A stretch of 64,000 nt of DNA from UBA3839 sp902776985 (GTDB taxonomy: Bacteria; Bacteroidota; Bacteroidia; Bacteroidales; Bacteroidaceae), in NCBI GenBank assembly GCA_902776985.1, contig CACYSD010000004.1, positions 1-64,000 on the forward strand, read 5' to 3'. The notes under the pieces were generated by a model. The model was given only the letters and a program-made list of their open reading frames with translations, was not told where the DNA came from and did not search any database. Of this stretch, positions 15,748 through 22,083 are shown piece after piece. Position numbers and translations under genes: made by a program. Numbering within the stretch: the stretch's first letter is position 1; every line of letters begins with the position of its first letter.

Positions 15748-16506
15748 TTAGTCCGCTAACTTAGCCTTGATGAACTCGCGGTTGAGGCGAGCGATATTGG
15801 CGATGGTTTCGCTCTTTGGGCAAACGGCTTCGCAGGCACGGGTGTTGGTGCAGTTTCCGAATCCAAGTTCGTCCATCTTGGCAACCATAGCCTTGGCACG
15901 ACGGGCAGCCTCTACGCGACCTTGTGGCAGAAGAGCCAGCTGGCTAACCTTAGAGCTGACGAAGAGCATGGCAGAACCATTCTTGCAGGCTGCTACGCAG
16001 GCACCGCAACCGATGCAGCTTGCGCAATCCATTGCCTCGTCGGCATCTTCCTTAGGAATAAGGATTGCATTTGCGTCCTGAGCCTGTCCGGTGCGGATGC
16101 TTGTGTAACCTCCAGCCTGGATGATCTTGTCGAAGGCATTGCGGTCAACCATACAGTCTTTGATTACTGGGAAACCGGCACTGCGCCAAGGTTCAACGGT
16201 GATGGTGTCACCGTCCTTGAAGCGACGCATATAGAGCTGGCAGGTAGTTGCACCACGCTCAGTCTTGCCGTGTGGGGTTCCGTTGATATAGAGCGAGCAC
16301 ATACCGCAGATACCCTCGCGGCAGTCGTGGTCGAAGACGAATGGTTCTTTTCCTGCTTCAATCAGTTCCTCGTTCATGATGTCGAGAGCCTCAAGGAAAG
16401 AAGTATCGTCAGGTATATTCTTCAATTCGTGGGTATCGAAATGTCCTTTATCCTTAGGACCGTTCTGTTTCCAGAACTTTATAGTAACTGAAATATTTTT
16501 AGCCAT
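15748..16506 (-). CDS. sdhB: Succinate dehydrogenase/fumarate reductase iron-sulfur subunit
   Basis: 252 residues from MAKNISVTIKFWKQNG. Three cysteine clusters are complete: CREGICGMCSLYING with a later CQLYM for the [2Fe-2S] cluster, CASCIGCGACVAACKNG for the [4Fe-4S] cluster, and CTNTRACEAVCPKS for the last cluster. It passes electrons between the flavoprotein and the cytochrome b subunit. In anaerobic Bacteroidales the complex mainly reduces fumarate. Last gene of sdhCAB. A REP element ends 2 bp from the ATG, and its GGGGAGGGG arm lies where a Shine-Dalgarno sequence would be. The frame is open upstream through the REP, but those codons are repeat-derived. Confidence 0.95.
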   Translation of the reverse strand: MAKNISVTIKFWKQNGPKDKGHFDTHELKNIPDDTSFLEALDIMNEELIEAGKEPFVFDHDCREGICGMCSLYINGTPHGKTERGATTCQLYMRRFKDGDTITVEPWRSAGFPVIKDCMVDRNAFDKIIQAGGYTSIRTGQAQDANAILIPKEDADEAMDCASCIGCGACVAACKNGSAMLFVSSKVSQLALLPQGRVEAARRAKAMVAKMDELGFGNCTNTRACEAVCPKSETIANIARLNREFIKAKLAD

Positions 16507-16508
16507 AA

Positions 16509-16547
16509 AGACCCCTCCCCCAACCCTCCCCAAGGGGAGGGAGTAGA
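16509..16547. repeat. REP-like element 1 (upstream of sdhB start)
   Basis: GACCCCTCCCCCAACCCTCC followed by CCAAGGGGAGGGAGTAG: a G/C-rich palindrome with a conserved head (GACCC) and tail (GAGTAG). The head faces the sdhB start codon. It forms an inverted pair with element 2, about 60 bp away. Confidence 0.8.
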
Positions 16548-16604
16548 ATGATTTGTGGGGGAGATATTCTACTTTAGTTATTTTCTTATATTATTAAAAC
16601 TAAC

Positions 16605-16641
16605 CACGCCCCTCCCCTGGGAGGGGAAGGGGGAGGGTCTT
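16605..16641. repeat. REP-like element 2 (abuts sdhA stop)
   Basis: Opposite orientation to element 1. On the minus strand the sdhA stop TAA is directly continued as TAAGACCCTCCCCC, so the head of the element overlaps the stop codon. Confidence 0.8.
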
Positions 16642-18616
16642 AGTTTTTATAATTTCTCGTTTGTACCTTGATTGCTTCGTATTCAAGAGGTTCCTTGATG
16701 AGTTCAGGATCCTTGTCTGCACCCTTGTACTCCCAGCAGCCAACGTAGAAGAAGTTCTTGTCGTCGCGCTTTGCTTCGCCTTCCTCTGTCTGGTATTCCT
16801 CGCGGAAGTGACCACCACAGGATTCATTGCGAGAGAGAGCATCGTGAGCTACGAGTTCACCCATTGTGAAGAAGTCACGGAGGTGGATAGCCTTGTCAAG
16901 TTCCACATTAAGGCCTTCCTTGGTTCCAGGAACGAAGAGATTTGTATCGAATTCCTTCTGGAGTTCCTTCATCTTCTGGATACCTGTCTTCAGACCTTCT
17001 GCTGTGCGACCCATACCTACGTATTCCCACATGATGTGACCAAGTTCCTTGTGGATAGAGTCAACAGAACGCTTGCCCTTGATGTTCATCAGTCGGTCGA
17101 GTTCTGCGTCAACAGCCTTTTCTGCCTCAGCGAACTCAGGAAGGTCAGTGCTTACGCGTGGCCAGAGTTCCTGATCAGCGAGATAGTTCTGGATAGTGTA
17201 AGGCAGAACGAAATAACCGTCAGCAAGACCCTGCATAAGAGCAGATGCACCGAGGCGGTTTGCACCGTGGTCAGAGAAGTTACATTCACCGATTGCGAAG
17301 AGTCCTGGGATAGAAGTCTGGAGTTCGTAGTCTACCCAAACACCACCCATTGTGTAGTGGATTGCAGGATAGATCATCATTGGCTTGTAGTACTTCACGC
17401 CGTTGATTTCGTTTGCGAGGTCACCAGGATATACGTCAGTGATTTCCTCGTACATATCGAAGAGGTTTCCATAACGCTGCTTCATAGCATCGAGACCGAG
17501 ACGGTTGATACTTTCTGAGAAGTCAAGGAAGACAGCGAGACCTGTGTTGTTCACACCGAAGCCCTTGTCGCAACGCTCCTTGGCTGCACGGCTTGCCACG
17601 TCACGAGGAACGAGGTTACCGAATGCTGGATAGCGGCGCTCGAGATAGTAGTCACGATCCTCTTCAGGAATTTCCCAACCTTGCTTGGTTCCTGCCTGCA
17701 GAGCCTTGGCATCTTCGATTTTCTTTGGTACCCAGATACGTCCGTCGTTGCGGAGAGACTCAGACATAAGAGTCAGCTTAGACTGCTTGTCACCGTGAAC
17801 AGGAATACAAGTTGGGTGAATCTGCACGTAAGATGGGTTTGCCATGTATGCACCCTTGCGGTAGCACTGAACAGCAGCTGTGCAGTTACATCCCATTGCA
17901 TTGGTAGAAAGGAAGTATGCGTTTCCGTAACCACCAGTTGCGATAACCACTGCGTTGGCTGTGAAGCGTTCGAGCTTACCTGTAACGAGGTTCTTTGCAA
18001 TGATACCGCGAGCACGACCGTTCACGATTACCACGTCTTCCATTTCGTAACGTGTATAGAGCTTCACCTTGCCAGCCTTAACCTGTGCAGAGAGTGAAGA
18101 GTATGCACCGAGCAGGAGTTGCTGACCTGTCTGTCCCTTTGCGTAGAATGTACGGCTTACCTGTGCACCACCGAATGAACGGTTTGCAAGCATACCGCCG
18201 TATTCACGTGCAAATGGTACACCCTGTGCCACGCACTGGTCGATGATGGCGTTGCTGACTTCAGCCAGACGATACACGTTTGCTTCACGAGCGCGGTAGT
18301 CACCACCCTTCACTGTGTCGTAGAAGAGGCGATATACAGAGTCACCGTCGTTCTGATAATTCTTTGCTGCGTTAATACCGCCCTGTGCTGCAATAGAGTG
18401 AGCACGGCGTGGAGAGTCCTGAATGCAGAAGTTGAGCACGTTGAAACCCATCTCGCCAAGCGAAGCGGCAGCCGATGCACCAGCCAGACCTGTTCCGACT
18501 ACGATGACATCAAGCTTGAGTTTATTCTTTGGGTTAACCAGTCTTTGGTGGGCTTTGTAGTTGGTCCACTTCTCTGCTACTGGTCCCTCTGGTATTCTTG
18601 AATTAATAGTTGCCAT
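16640..18616 (-). CDS. sdhA: Succinate dehydrogenase/fumarate reductase flavoprotein subunit
   Basis: 658 residues. The N-terminal FAD-binding Rossmann motif is VVGTGLAGASAAASLGEMG (about 36-54). SIAAQGGINAAKN is the covalent-FAD/active-site region, and HPTCIPVHGD with SLRNDGRIWVP and GECNFSDHGANRLG mark the catalytic and capping domains. It oxidises succinate or reduces fumarate at the cytoplasmic face, docking with SdhB and the membrane subunit SdhC. The length is typical of the Bacteroidetes/epsilon-type enzyme. It starts 87 bp after sdhC, and an inverted REP pair separates it from sdhB, so the transcript must pass through a strong potential hairpin between the two soluble subunits. Confidence 0.95.
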   Translation of the reverse strand: MATINSRIPEGPVAEKWTNYKAHQRLVNPKNKLKLDVIVVGTGLAGASAAASLGEMGFNVLNFCIQDSPRRAHSIAAQGGINAAKNYQNDGDSVYRLFYDTVKGGDYRAREANVYRLAEVSNAIIDQCVAQGVPFAREYGGMLANRSFGGAQVSRTFYAKGQTGQQLLLGAYSSLSAQVKAGKVKLYTRYEMEDVVIVNGRARGIIAKNLVTGKLERFTANAVVIATGGYGNAYFLSTNAMGCNCTAAVQCYRKGAYMANPSYVQIHPTCIPVHGDKQSKLTLMSESLRNDGRIWVPKKIEDAKALQAGTKQGWEIPEEDRDYYLERRYPAFGNLVPRDVASRAAKERCDKGFGVNNTGLAVFLDFSESINRLGLDAMKQRYGNLFDMYEEITDVYPGDLANEINGVKYYKPMMIYPAIHYTMGGVWVDYELQTSIPGLFAIGECNFSDHGANRLGASALMQGLADGYFVLPYTIQNYLADQELWPRVSTDLPEFAEAEKAVDAELDRLMNIKGKRSVDSIHKELGHIMWEYVGMGRTAEGLKTGIQKMKELQKEFDTNLFVPGTKEGLNVELDKAIHLRDFFTMGELVAHDALSRNESCGGHFREEYQTEEGEAKRDDKNFFYVGCWEYKGADKDPELIKEPLEYEAIKVQTRNYKN

Positions 18617-18703
18617 GATAAATATAGAATTTTACTATTTTACTTATCGTGCGATACCGCAAATAAAAGCACTCAGAAGAGTACGCTTGCGGACGCAAGA
18701 ATT

Positions 18704-19663
18704 TTACAATTTCTCACACTTACCGTTGCAGTTTTCGCACTGGCAGTCTTCGCACTGGCAGGCACACTTGCCATCACATGGGTCGCATGGACATGCATCA
18801 TCGCATCCGCAGACACCTTCGCAGTCGGTTCCGTTTTCTGCACATGTGCAATCCTCGCACTTACATTCTTCAGCACTGGCGCAACATTCCTTGCTTTCGC
18901 CGCATTGCTTAGCCTTATCACAAACTTTTCCGCAACCCTCGCTTTCGCCACACTTCTGCTGCATTTCACAACATTCAGACTGAGCCTTGCAGAGCGATGG
19001 AGCTGTCTTTGTAGCAAATCCAACTACTACACTGAGGAACATGAGCATGATGATAGTTACAAACCACATACCAATCTTGCGCCAGCGGTTGAACCATACA
19101 TGTCCGCTCCAGCCGAAAGTCTGCATAGCTGACCAGAATCCGTGAGTGAGGTGGAACCAGATAGCCAAGAGCCAGATAACATAGAGCACTACATATACCC
19201 AGCAAGAGAAAGTCTGAACGATGTAGCCGTATCCGTCTGTTGGAGCAGGTTTTACTTCCCAGCCCATGAGTTCGGCAAACATCATGTTATACCAGAAGTT
19301 GAACAGGTGAAGGAGTACACCGAGAAGAACGATGATACCGAGCACGAGCATGTTCTGACTTGCCCATTCCACCTTTTCAGGTTTGTCTGTCACGGCATAG
19401 CGATTGCTACCGCGTGCCTTGCGGTTCTGAATTGTAAGGATGAATGCATACACGATGTGGAGAAGACACAGGGCTGCCAAACCGATAGTTGCAACAACGG
19501 CATACCAGTTGGCACCAAGGAATTCACAGATCATGTTGTAGCCATCCTTCGAGAAGAGTGCCACTACGTTCATTGACGCGTGGAACAACAGGAAGAGAAC
19601 AAGTGCAATGCCGGTAACCGACATAATCACCTTTCTTCCGATTGAGGAATTAGTTAACCACAT
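18704..19663 (-). CDS. sdhC: Succinate dehydrogenase cytochrome b subunit with long cysteine-rich tail
   Basis: 319 residues. Residues 1-224 are a normal di-haem-type membrane subunit with five hydrophobic helices and histidines such as FLLFHASMNVV and WFHLTHGFWSAMQTFGWSG. It anchors SdhA/SdhB and exchanges electrons with quinone. Residues 225-319 are unexpected: 26 cysteines in 95 residues, rich in Glu, Lys and Gly, in patterns such as CKCEDCTC, CGCDDACPCDPC and CACQCEDCQCENC, ending at a normal stop. This resembles a metallothionein-type metal-binding tail. The reading frame is continuous, and regular CxC/CxxC spacing argues against an accidental frameshift. The tail would lie just after the last helix, on whichever side that helix exits. 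Metal binding is inferred. Confidence 0.92.
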   Translation of the reverse strand: MWLTNSSIGRKVIMSVTGIALVLFLLFHASMNVVALFSKDGYNMICEFLGANWYAVVATIGLAALCLLHIVYAFILTIQNRKARGSNRYAVTDKPEKVEWASQNMLVLGIIVLLGVLLHLFNFWYNMMFAELMGWEVKPAPTDGYGYIVQTFSCWVYVVLYVIWLLAIWFHLTHGFWSAMQTFGWSGHVWFNRWRKIGMWFVTIIMLMFLSVVVGFATKTAPSLCKAQSECCEMQQKCGESEGCGKVCDKAKQCGESKECCASAEECKCEDCTCAENGTDCEGVCGCDDACPCDPCDGKCACQCEDCQCENCNGKCEKL

Positions 19664-19740
19664 AGATTTTTTTGATTTTAGAATTAGTATTTAAGTATTT
19701 TGAGTTATTTAAGTTCTATGCACGTTTTCTAGACATGTCG

Positions 19741-19764
19741 ATATAACGACATAACGATACAACG
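19741..19764. repeat. 8-bp tandem (ATATAACG family)
   Basis: ATATAACG, ACATAACG, ATACAACG in direct succession in the leader region of the sdh operon. The 364-bp stretch 19664-20027 holds this, a promoter, and otherwise only A/T-rich sequence. Confidence 0.45.
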
Positions 19765-19809
19765 AAAAGGCAATAGCCTTGATAAACGACACATAATGCG
19801 TTTAATTTG

Positions 19810-19817
19810 CAAAAATA
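19810..19817 (-). promoter_or_regulatory. TAnnTTTG promoter for sdhCAB
   Basis: TATTTTTG on the minus strand, about 145 bp before the sdhC ATG. It is the best match in the upstream gap, implying a leader of about 140 bases. Confidence 0.4.
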
Positions 19818-20027
19818 AAAATATTTTAACACACAGACAAAAAATTTATTCCATTTTTATGCAGCAGACAAAAAAAACACCGTCGCGACATTACACATGC
19901 CACAACGGTGCAAAGAAAAAACTTCAAATTAAACCTAGTATTTACCAATATTTGTGTATAATAATTTGTGTTGTGTTTTATTTGTGTTTGAGTGTAGTAT
20001 TGTGTAGTATTTTGTGTTTGTGTTGTT

Positions 20028-20150
20028 TTATTTCTTATTTTTTACAAATCTGACGATTAGTATCAGAAACACGACCCACAGCACGATATAGGCTATTGTA
20101 AAAACCCATCCAAAAACTGGTTCGTCTGAGAAGAATTGTGTTATCGACAT
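20028..20150 (-). CDS. Small single-helix membrane protein (40 residues)
   Basis: ATG at 20150, stop TAA at 20028-20030. The translation begins MSITQFFSDEPVFGW and continues as one hydrophobic helix (about residues 14-34, VFTIAYIVLWVVFLILIV), ending in basic residues RFVKNKK. A good TAATTTTG promoter lies 25 bp upstream and a purine-rich AACGAGAA directly before the ATG, which together make expression likely. The charge pattern (acidic front, basic end) suits a small membrane subunit or regulator, with the N-terminus outside. Not recognised as a named family. A 72-residue frame overlapping it (20035-20253) crosses the promoter and looks random. Confidence 0.55.
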   Translation of the reverse strand: MSITQFFSDEPVFGWVFTIAYIVLWVVFLILIVRFVKNKK

Positions 20151-20174
20151 TTCTCGTTCTTGTTTTTGACGTTG

Positions 20175-20182
20175 CAAAATTA
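20175..20182 (-). promoter_or_regulatory. TAnnTTTG promoter for the 40-residue membrane protein
   Basis: TAATTTTG followed by CAACG on the minus strand, 25 bp before the ATG at 20150. Confidence 0.5.
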
Positions 20183-20315
20183 TTTGTTTTCATTTTAACG
20201 ATATGTCGCAATTTCGCAAATGATGTTGCAATTTTTATAAAAAGGTGTTGCAATTTTAAATATTAAGACACTCTTTTCCCTTTTTTTGCCACATTTTGTC
20301 AAAAAAAACAGAAAA

Positions 20316-20350
20316 CCCCTCCTGCTCAGCGCTCGGCTGGACAGGAGGGG
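20316..20350 (-). terminator. Terminator after the CvfB-like gene
   Basis: Stem CCCCTCCTG / CAGGAGGGG with a 17-base loop, followed on the minus strand by a T-rich run (TTTTCTGTTTTTTTTGAC), about 43 bp after the CvfB stop. Confidence 0.75.
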
Positions 20351-20392
20351 TTGACTATGATTTGAATCTTTGACTTTTGCACTTTAACTATT

Positions 20393-21259
20393 TCAATCGC
20401 CAATGGCTCGGGAACGTGCGGAAGGGGTGAGACGCAGACCGTTTGGCTCAATGGTGATGAGCTGACGCTTATAGAGATCGCCTACGGCACGCTTGAAGGT
20501 TTTCTTCGAAACCTGGAATGTGGCGTAAATGTCGTCGGGATCGCTTTTGTCGTGAAGCGGACAGAAACCGTCGGGACTTTGAAGCATACAGTCGAGCAGT
20601 TCGTCGCTGAAATTGGCAATAAGCTCACGACCTTGAAGGTATTGAAGGGCAAGGTCGATCTTGCCGTCCGGACGAATCTGCTTGATAAAGGCCTTGAGTC
20701 GCTGACCTATGTCAAGAGGCTGGAAGATGTCGTTGTTGAAGATAAGTCCTGGATAACGGTTCTCCACTATCACCTTCATGCCCATATCGGTACGAGCCTG
20801 AGTGATTACCTCCACCGCATCGCCTTCCTTGAAAGGAGGTGTTTCCTCGGAAAGGAACTTGTCGATTTTCGAAGAAGCAACAATGCGATAAGTGACACGG
20901 TCGATATAGCAATAAACCAGATAGGACTTCCCTACTTCCATCCTCCGTTTCTGCTCAGGGAACGGACAAAAGAGGTCTTTCATCAAGCCCCAGTCGAGAA
21001 AGGCTCCGTATTGGTTCACCCATTTCACTTCCAGAAACGCGAACTGCCCCACTTCAACCAGGGGAGTTTCTGTTGTAGCAACAAGACGTTCCTCATTGTC
21101 AAGATAGAGGAACACATCGACTGTGTCGCCAATCTTTGTGCCTTTTGGAATATAACGGGAAGGCAACAGCACGTCGCCCACTTCGCCTGCATCGAGATAG
21201 ACTCCGAAGTCTACTTCCCGAAGCACCTGCATCTGATTTCGTTTACCAAGCTGTATCAT
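20393..21259 (-). CDS. CvfB-like S1-domain RNA-binding protein
   Basis: 288 residues of the CvfB/YitL family: tandem S1-type beta-barrels (about 1-60, 68-130 and 145-205, for example FGVYLDAGEVGDVLLPSRYIP and WVNQYGAFLDWGLMKDLFCP) and a C-terminal winged helix (FQVSKKTFKRAVGDLYKRQLI). Members bind RNA and affect virulence-gene or stress regulation in Firmicutes; the role in Bacteroidetes is less known. The ATG is 5 bp from the head of a REP element whose GGAGGG arm could act as ribosome-binding site. It follows lolD on the same strand with 79 bp between. Confidence 0.85.
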   Translation of the reverse strand: MIQLGKRNQMQVLREVDFGVYLDAGEVGDVLLPSRYIPKGTKIGDTVDVFLYLDNEERLVATTETPLVEVGQFAFLEVKWVNQYGAFLDWGLMKDLFCPFPEQKRRMEVGKSYLVYCYIDRVTYRIVASSKIDKFLSEETPPFKEGDAVEVITQARTDMGMKVIVENRYPGLIFNNDIFQPLDIGQRLKAFIKQIRPDGKIDLALQYLQGRELIANFSDELLDCMLQSPDGFCPLHDKSDPDDIYATFQVSKKTFKRAVGDLYKRQLITIEPNGLRLTPSARSRAIGD

Positions 21260-21264
21260 AATAA

Positions 21265-21302
21265 AAGACCCTCCCCCAGCCCCTCCCAGGGGAGGGGAGT
21301 TG
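21265..21302. repeat. REP-like element 3 (upstream of cvfB-like start)
   Basis: Same family as elements 1 and 2, head GACCCTCCCCC nearest the start codon. Inverted pair with element 4, about 94 bp away. Confidence 0.8.
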
Positions 21303-21338
21303 TATGATTATGTTGTTATGTTTATTACTTAATATGCT

Positions 21339-22076
21339 TCAAAAATTGTTTCTTATACCATCTATATCATTGAGAGGGATTGAGTGAGTGTCTGTCTCCC
21401 CTCCCCCTTGGGGGAGTTGGAGGGGGTCTTCTATCTCCCCGTCTCTTAGATGGATAGTTCTATCGGTGGTGGCAGCAAGTTGTTCGTCATGAGTGACAAT
21501 AACGAAAGTCTGTCCCATCTTGTCGCGGAGATCGAAGAAAAGCTGGTGAAGCTCCTGTTTGTTCTGAGTGTCAAGACTGCCTGAGGGTTCATCAGCAAGG
21601 ATAACGGATGGATTGTTCATCAACGCACGTGCAACAGCCACACGTTGCTTTTCTCCTCCTGAAAGTTCGCTTGGCTTGTGGTCGGCACGAGGCGTGAGAT
21701 TCAAGAAATCAAGCAATTCTGCGGCTCGTTTATACGCTGCACGCTTAGAGCCTCCACCTATGAGTGCCGGAATCATAACATTCTCTACTGCAGTGAATTC
21801 GGGCAGCAACTGGTGAAACTGAAAAACGAATCCAAGATGTTTGTTGCGGAAATGCGCAAGGTCGTTATTGCTCATCCGACTGACATCTTTATCATTTATC
21901 ACTATGCTGCCGCGGTCTGCATTGTCGAGAGTTCCCATAATCTGCAGCAACGTGGTTTTACCTGCGCCGCTCGGACCGACGATGCTCACAATCTCCCCTC
22001 GCTCAATGTCGAGGTCTATGCCTTTAAGCACTTTGAGTGAGCCAAACGATTTTTCTATATTACGTAAATGAATCAT
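21339..22076 (-). CDS. LolD-like ABC transporter ATP-binding protein
   Basis: 245 residues. Walker A GPSGAGKTTL, signature LSGGEKQRVAVARAL, Walker B VILADEPSG and the H-loop VTHD are all present, with the spacing of the MacB/LolD subgroup that powers lipoprotein release or related export. The family core ends around residue 215 (RTIHLRDGEIE). The remaining 30 residues are not conserved-looking: residues about 216-227 (DPLQLPQGGGE) are translated from a REP element and the rest from the sequence after it. So insertion of the repeat removed the old stop and extended the protein. The ATPase itself looks intact. Confidence 0.85.
   Translation of the reverse strand: MIHLRNIEKSFGSLKVLKGIDLDIERGEIVSIVGPSGAGKTTLLQIMGTLDNADRGSIVINDKDVSRMSNNDLAHFRNKHLGFVFQFHQLLPEFTAVENVMIPALIGGGSKRAAYKRAAELLDFLNLTPRADHKPSELSGGEKQRVAVARALMNNPSVILADEPSGSLDTQNKQELHQLFFDLRDKMGQTFVIVTHDEQLAATTDRTIHLRDGEIEDPLQLPQGGGETDTHSIPLNDIDGIRNNF
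21396..21430. repeat. REP-like element 4 (inside the lolD reading frame)
   Basis: CTCCCCTCCCCCTTGGGGGA then GTTGGAGGGGGTCTT. It lies within the 3' end of lolD and encodes about 12 residues. A TAG directly before its head on the minus strand (ATAGAAGACC) is out of frame in the present gene. Confidence 0.8.
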
Positions 22077-22083
22077 AAGTCTT

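Noticed and set aside
16509..16547. REP-like palindromes as ordinary terminators
   Set aside because: They lie inside operons and next to start codons, lack consistent T runs, and share conserved heads and tails outside the stem.
18704..18991. Cys-rich SdhC tail as frameshift artefact
   Set aside because: The other frames are interrupted, while this frame keeps regular CxC/CxxC spacing and ends at a single stop; still worth read-level checking.
20035..20253. 72-residue minus-strand ORF
   Set aside because: It crosses the TAATTTTG promoter, has no hydrophobic or domain pattern, and overlaps the better-supported 40-residue ORF in another frame.
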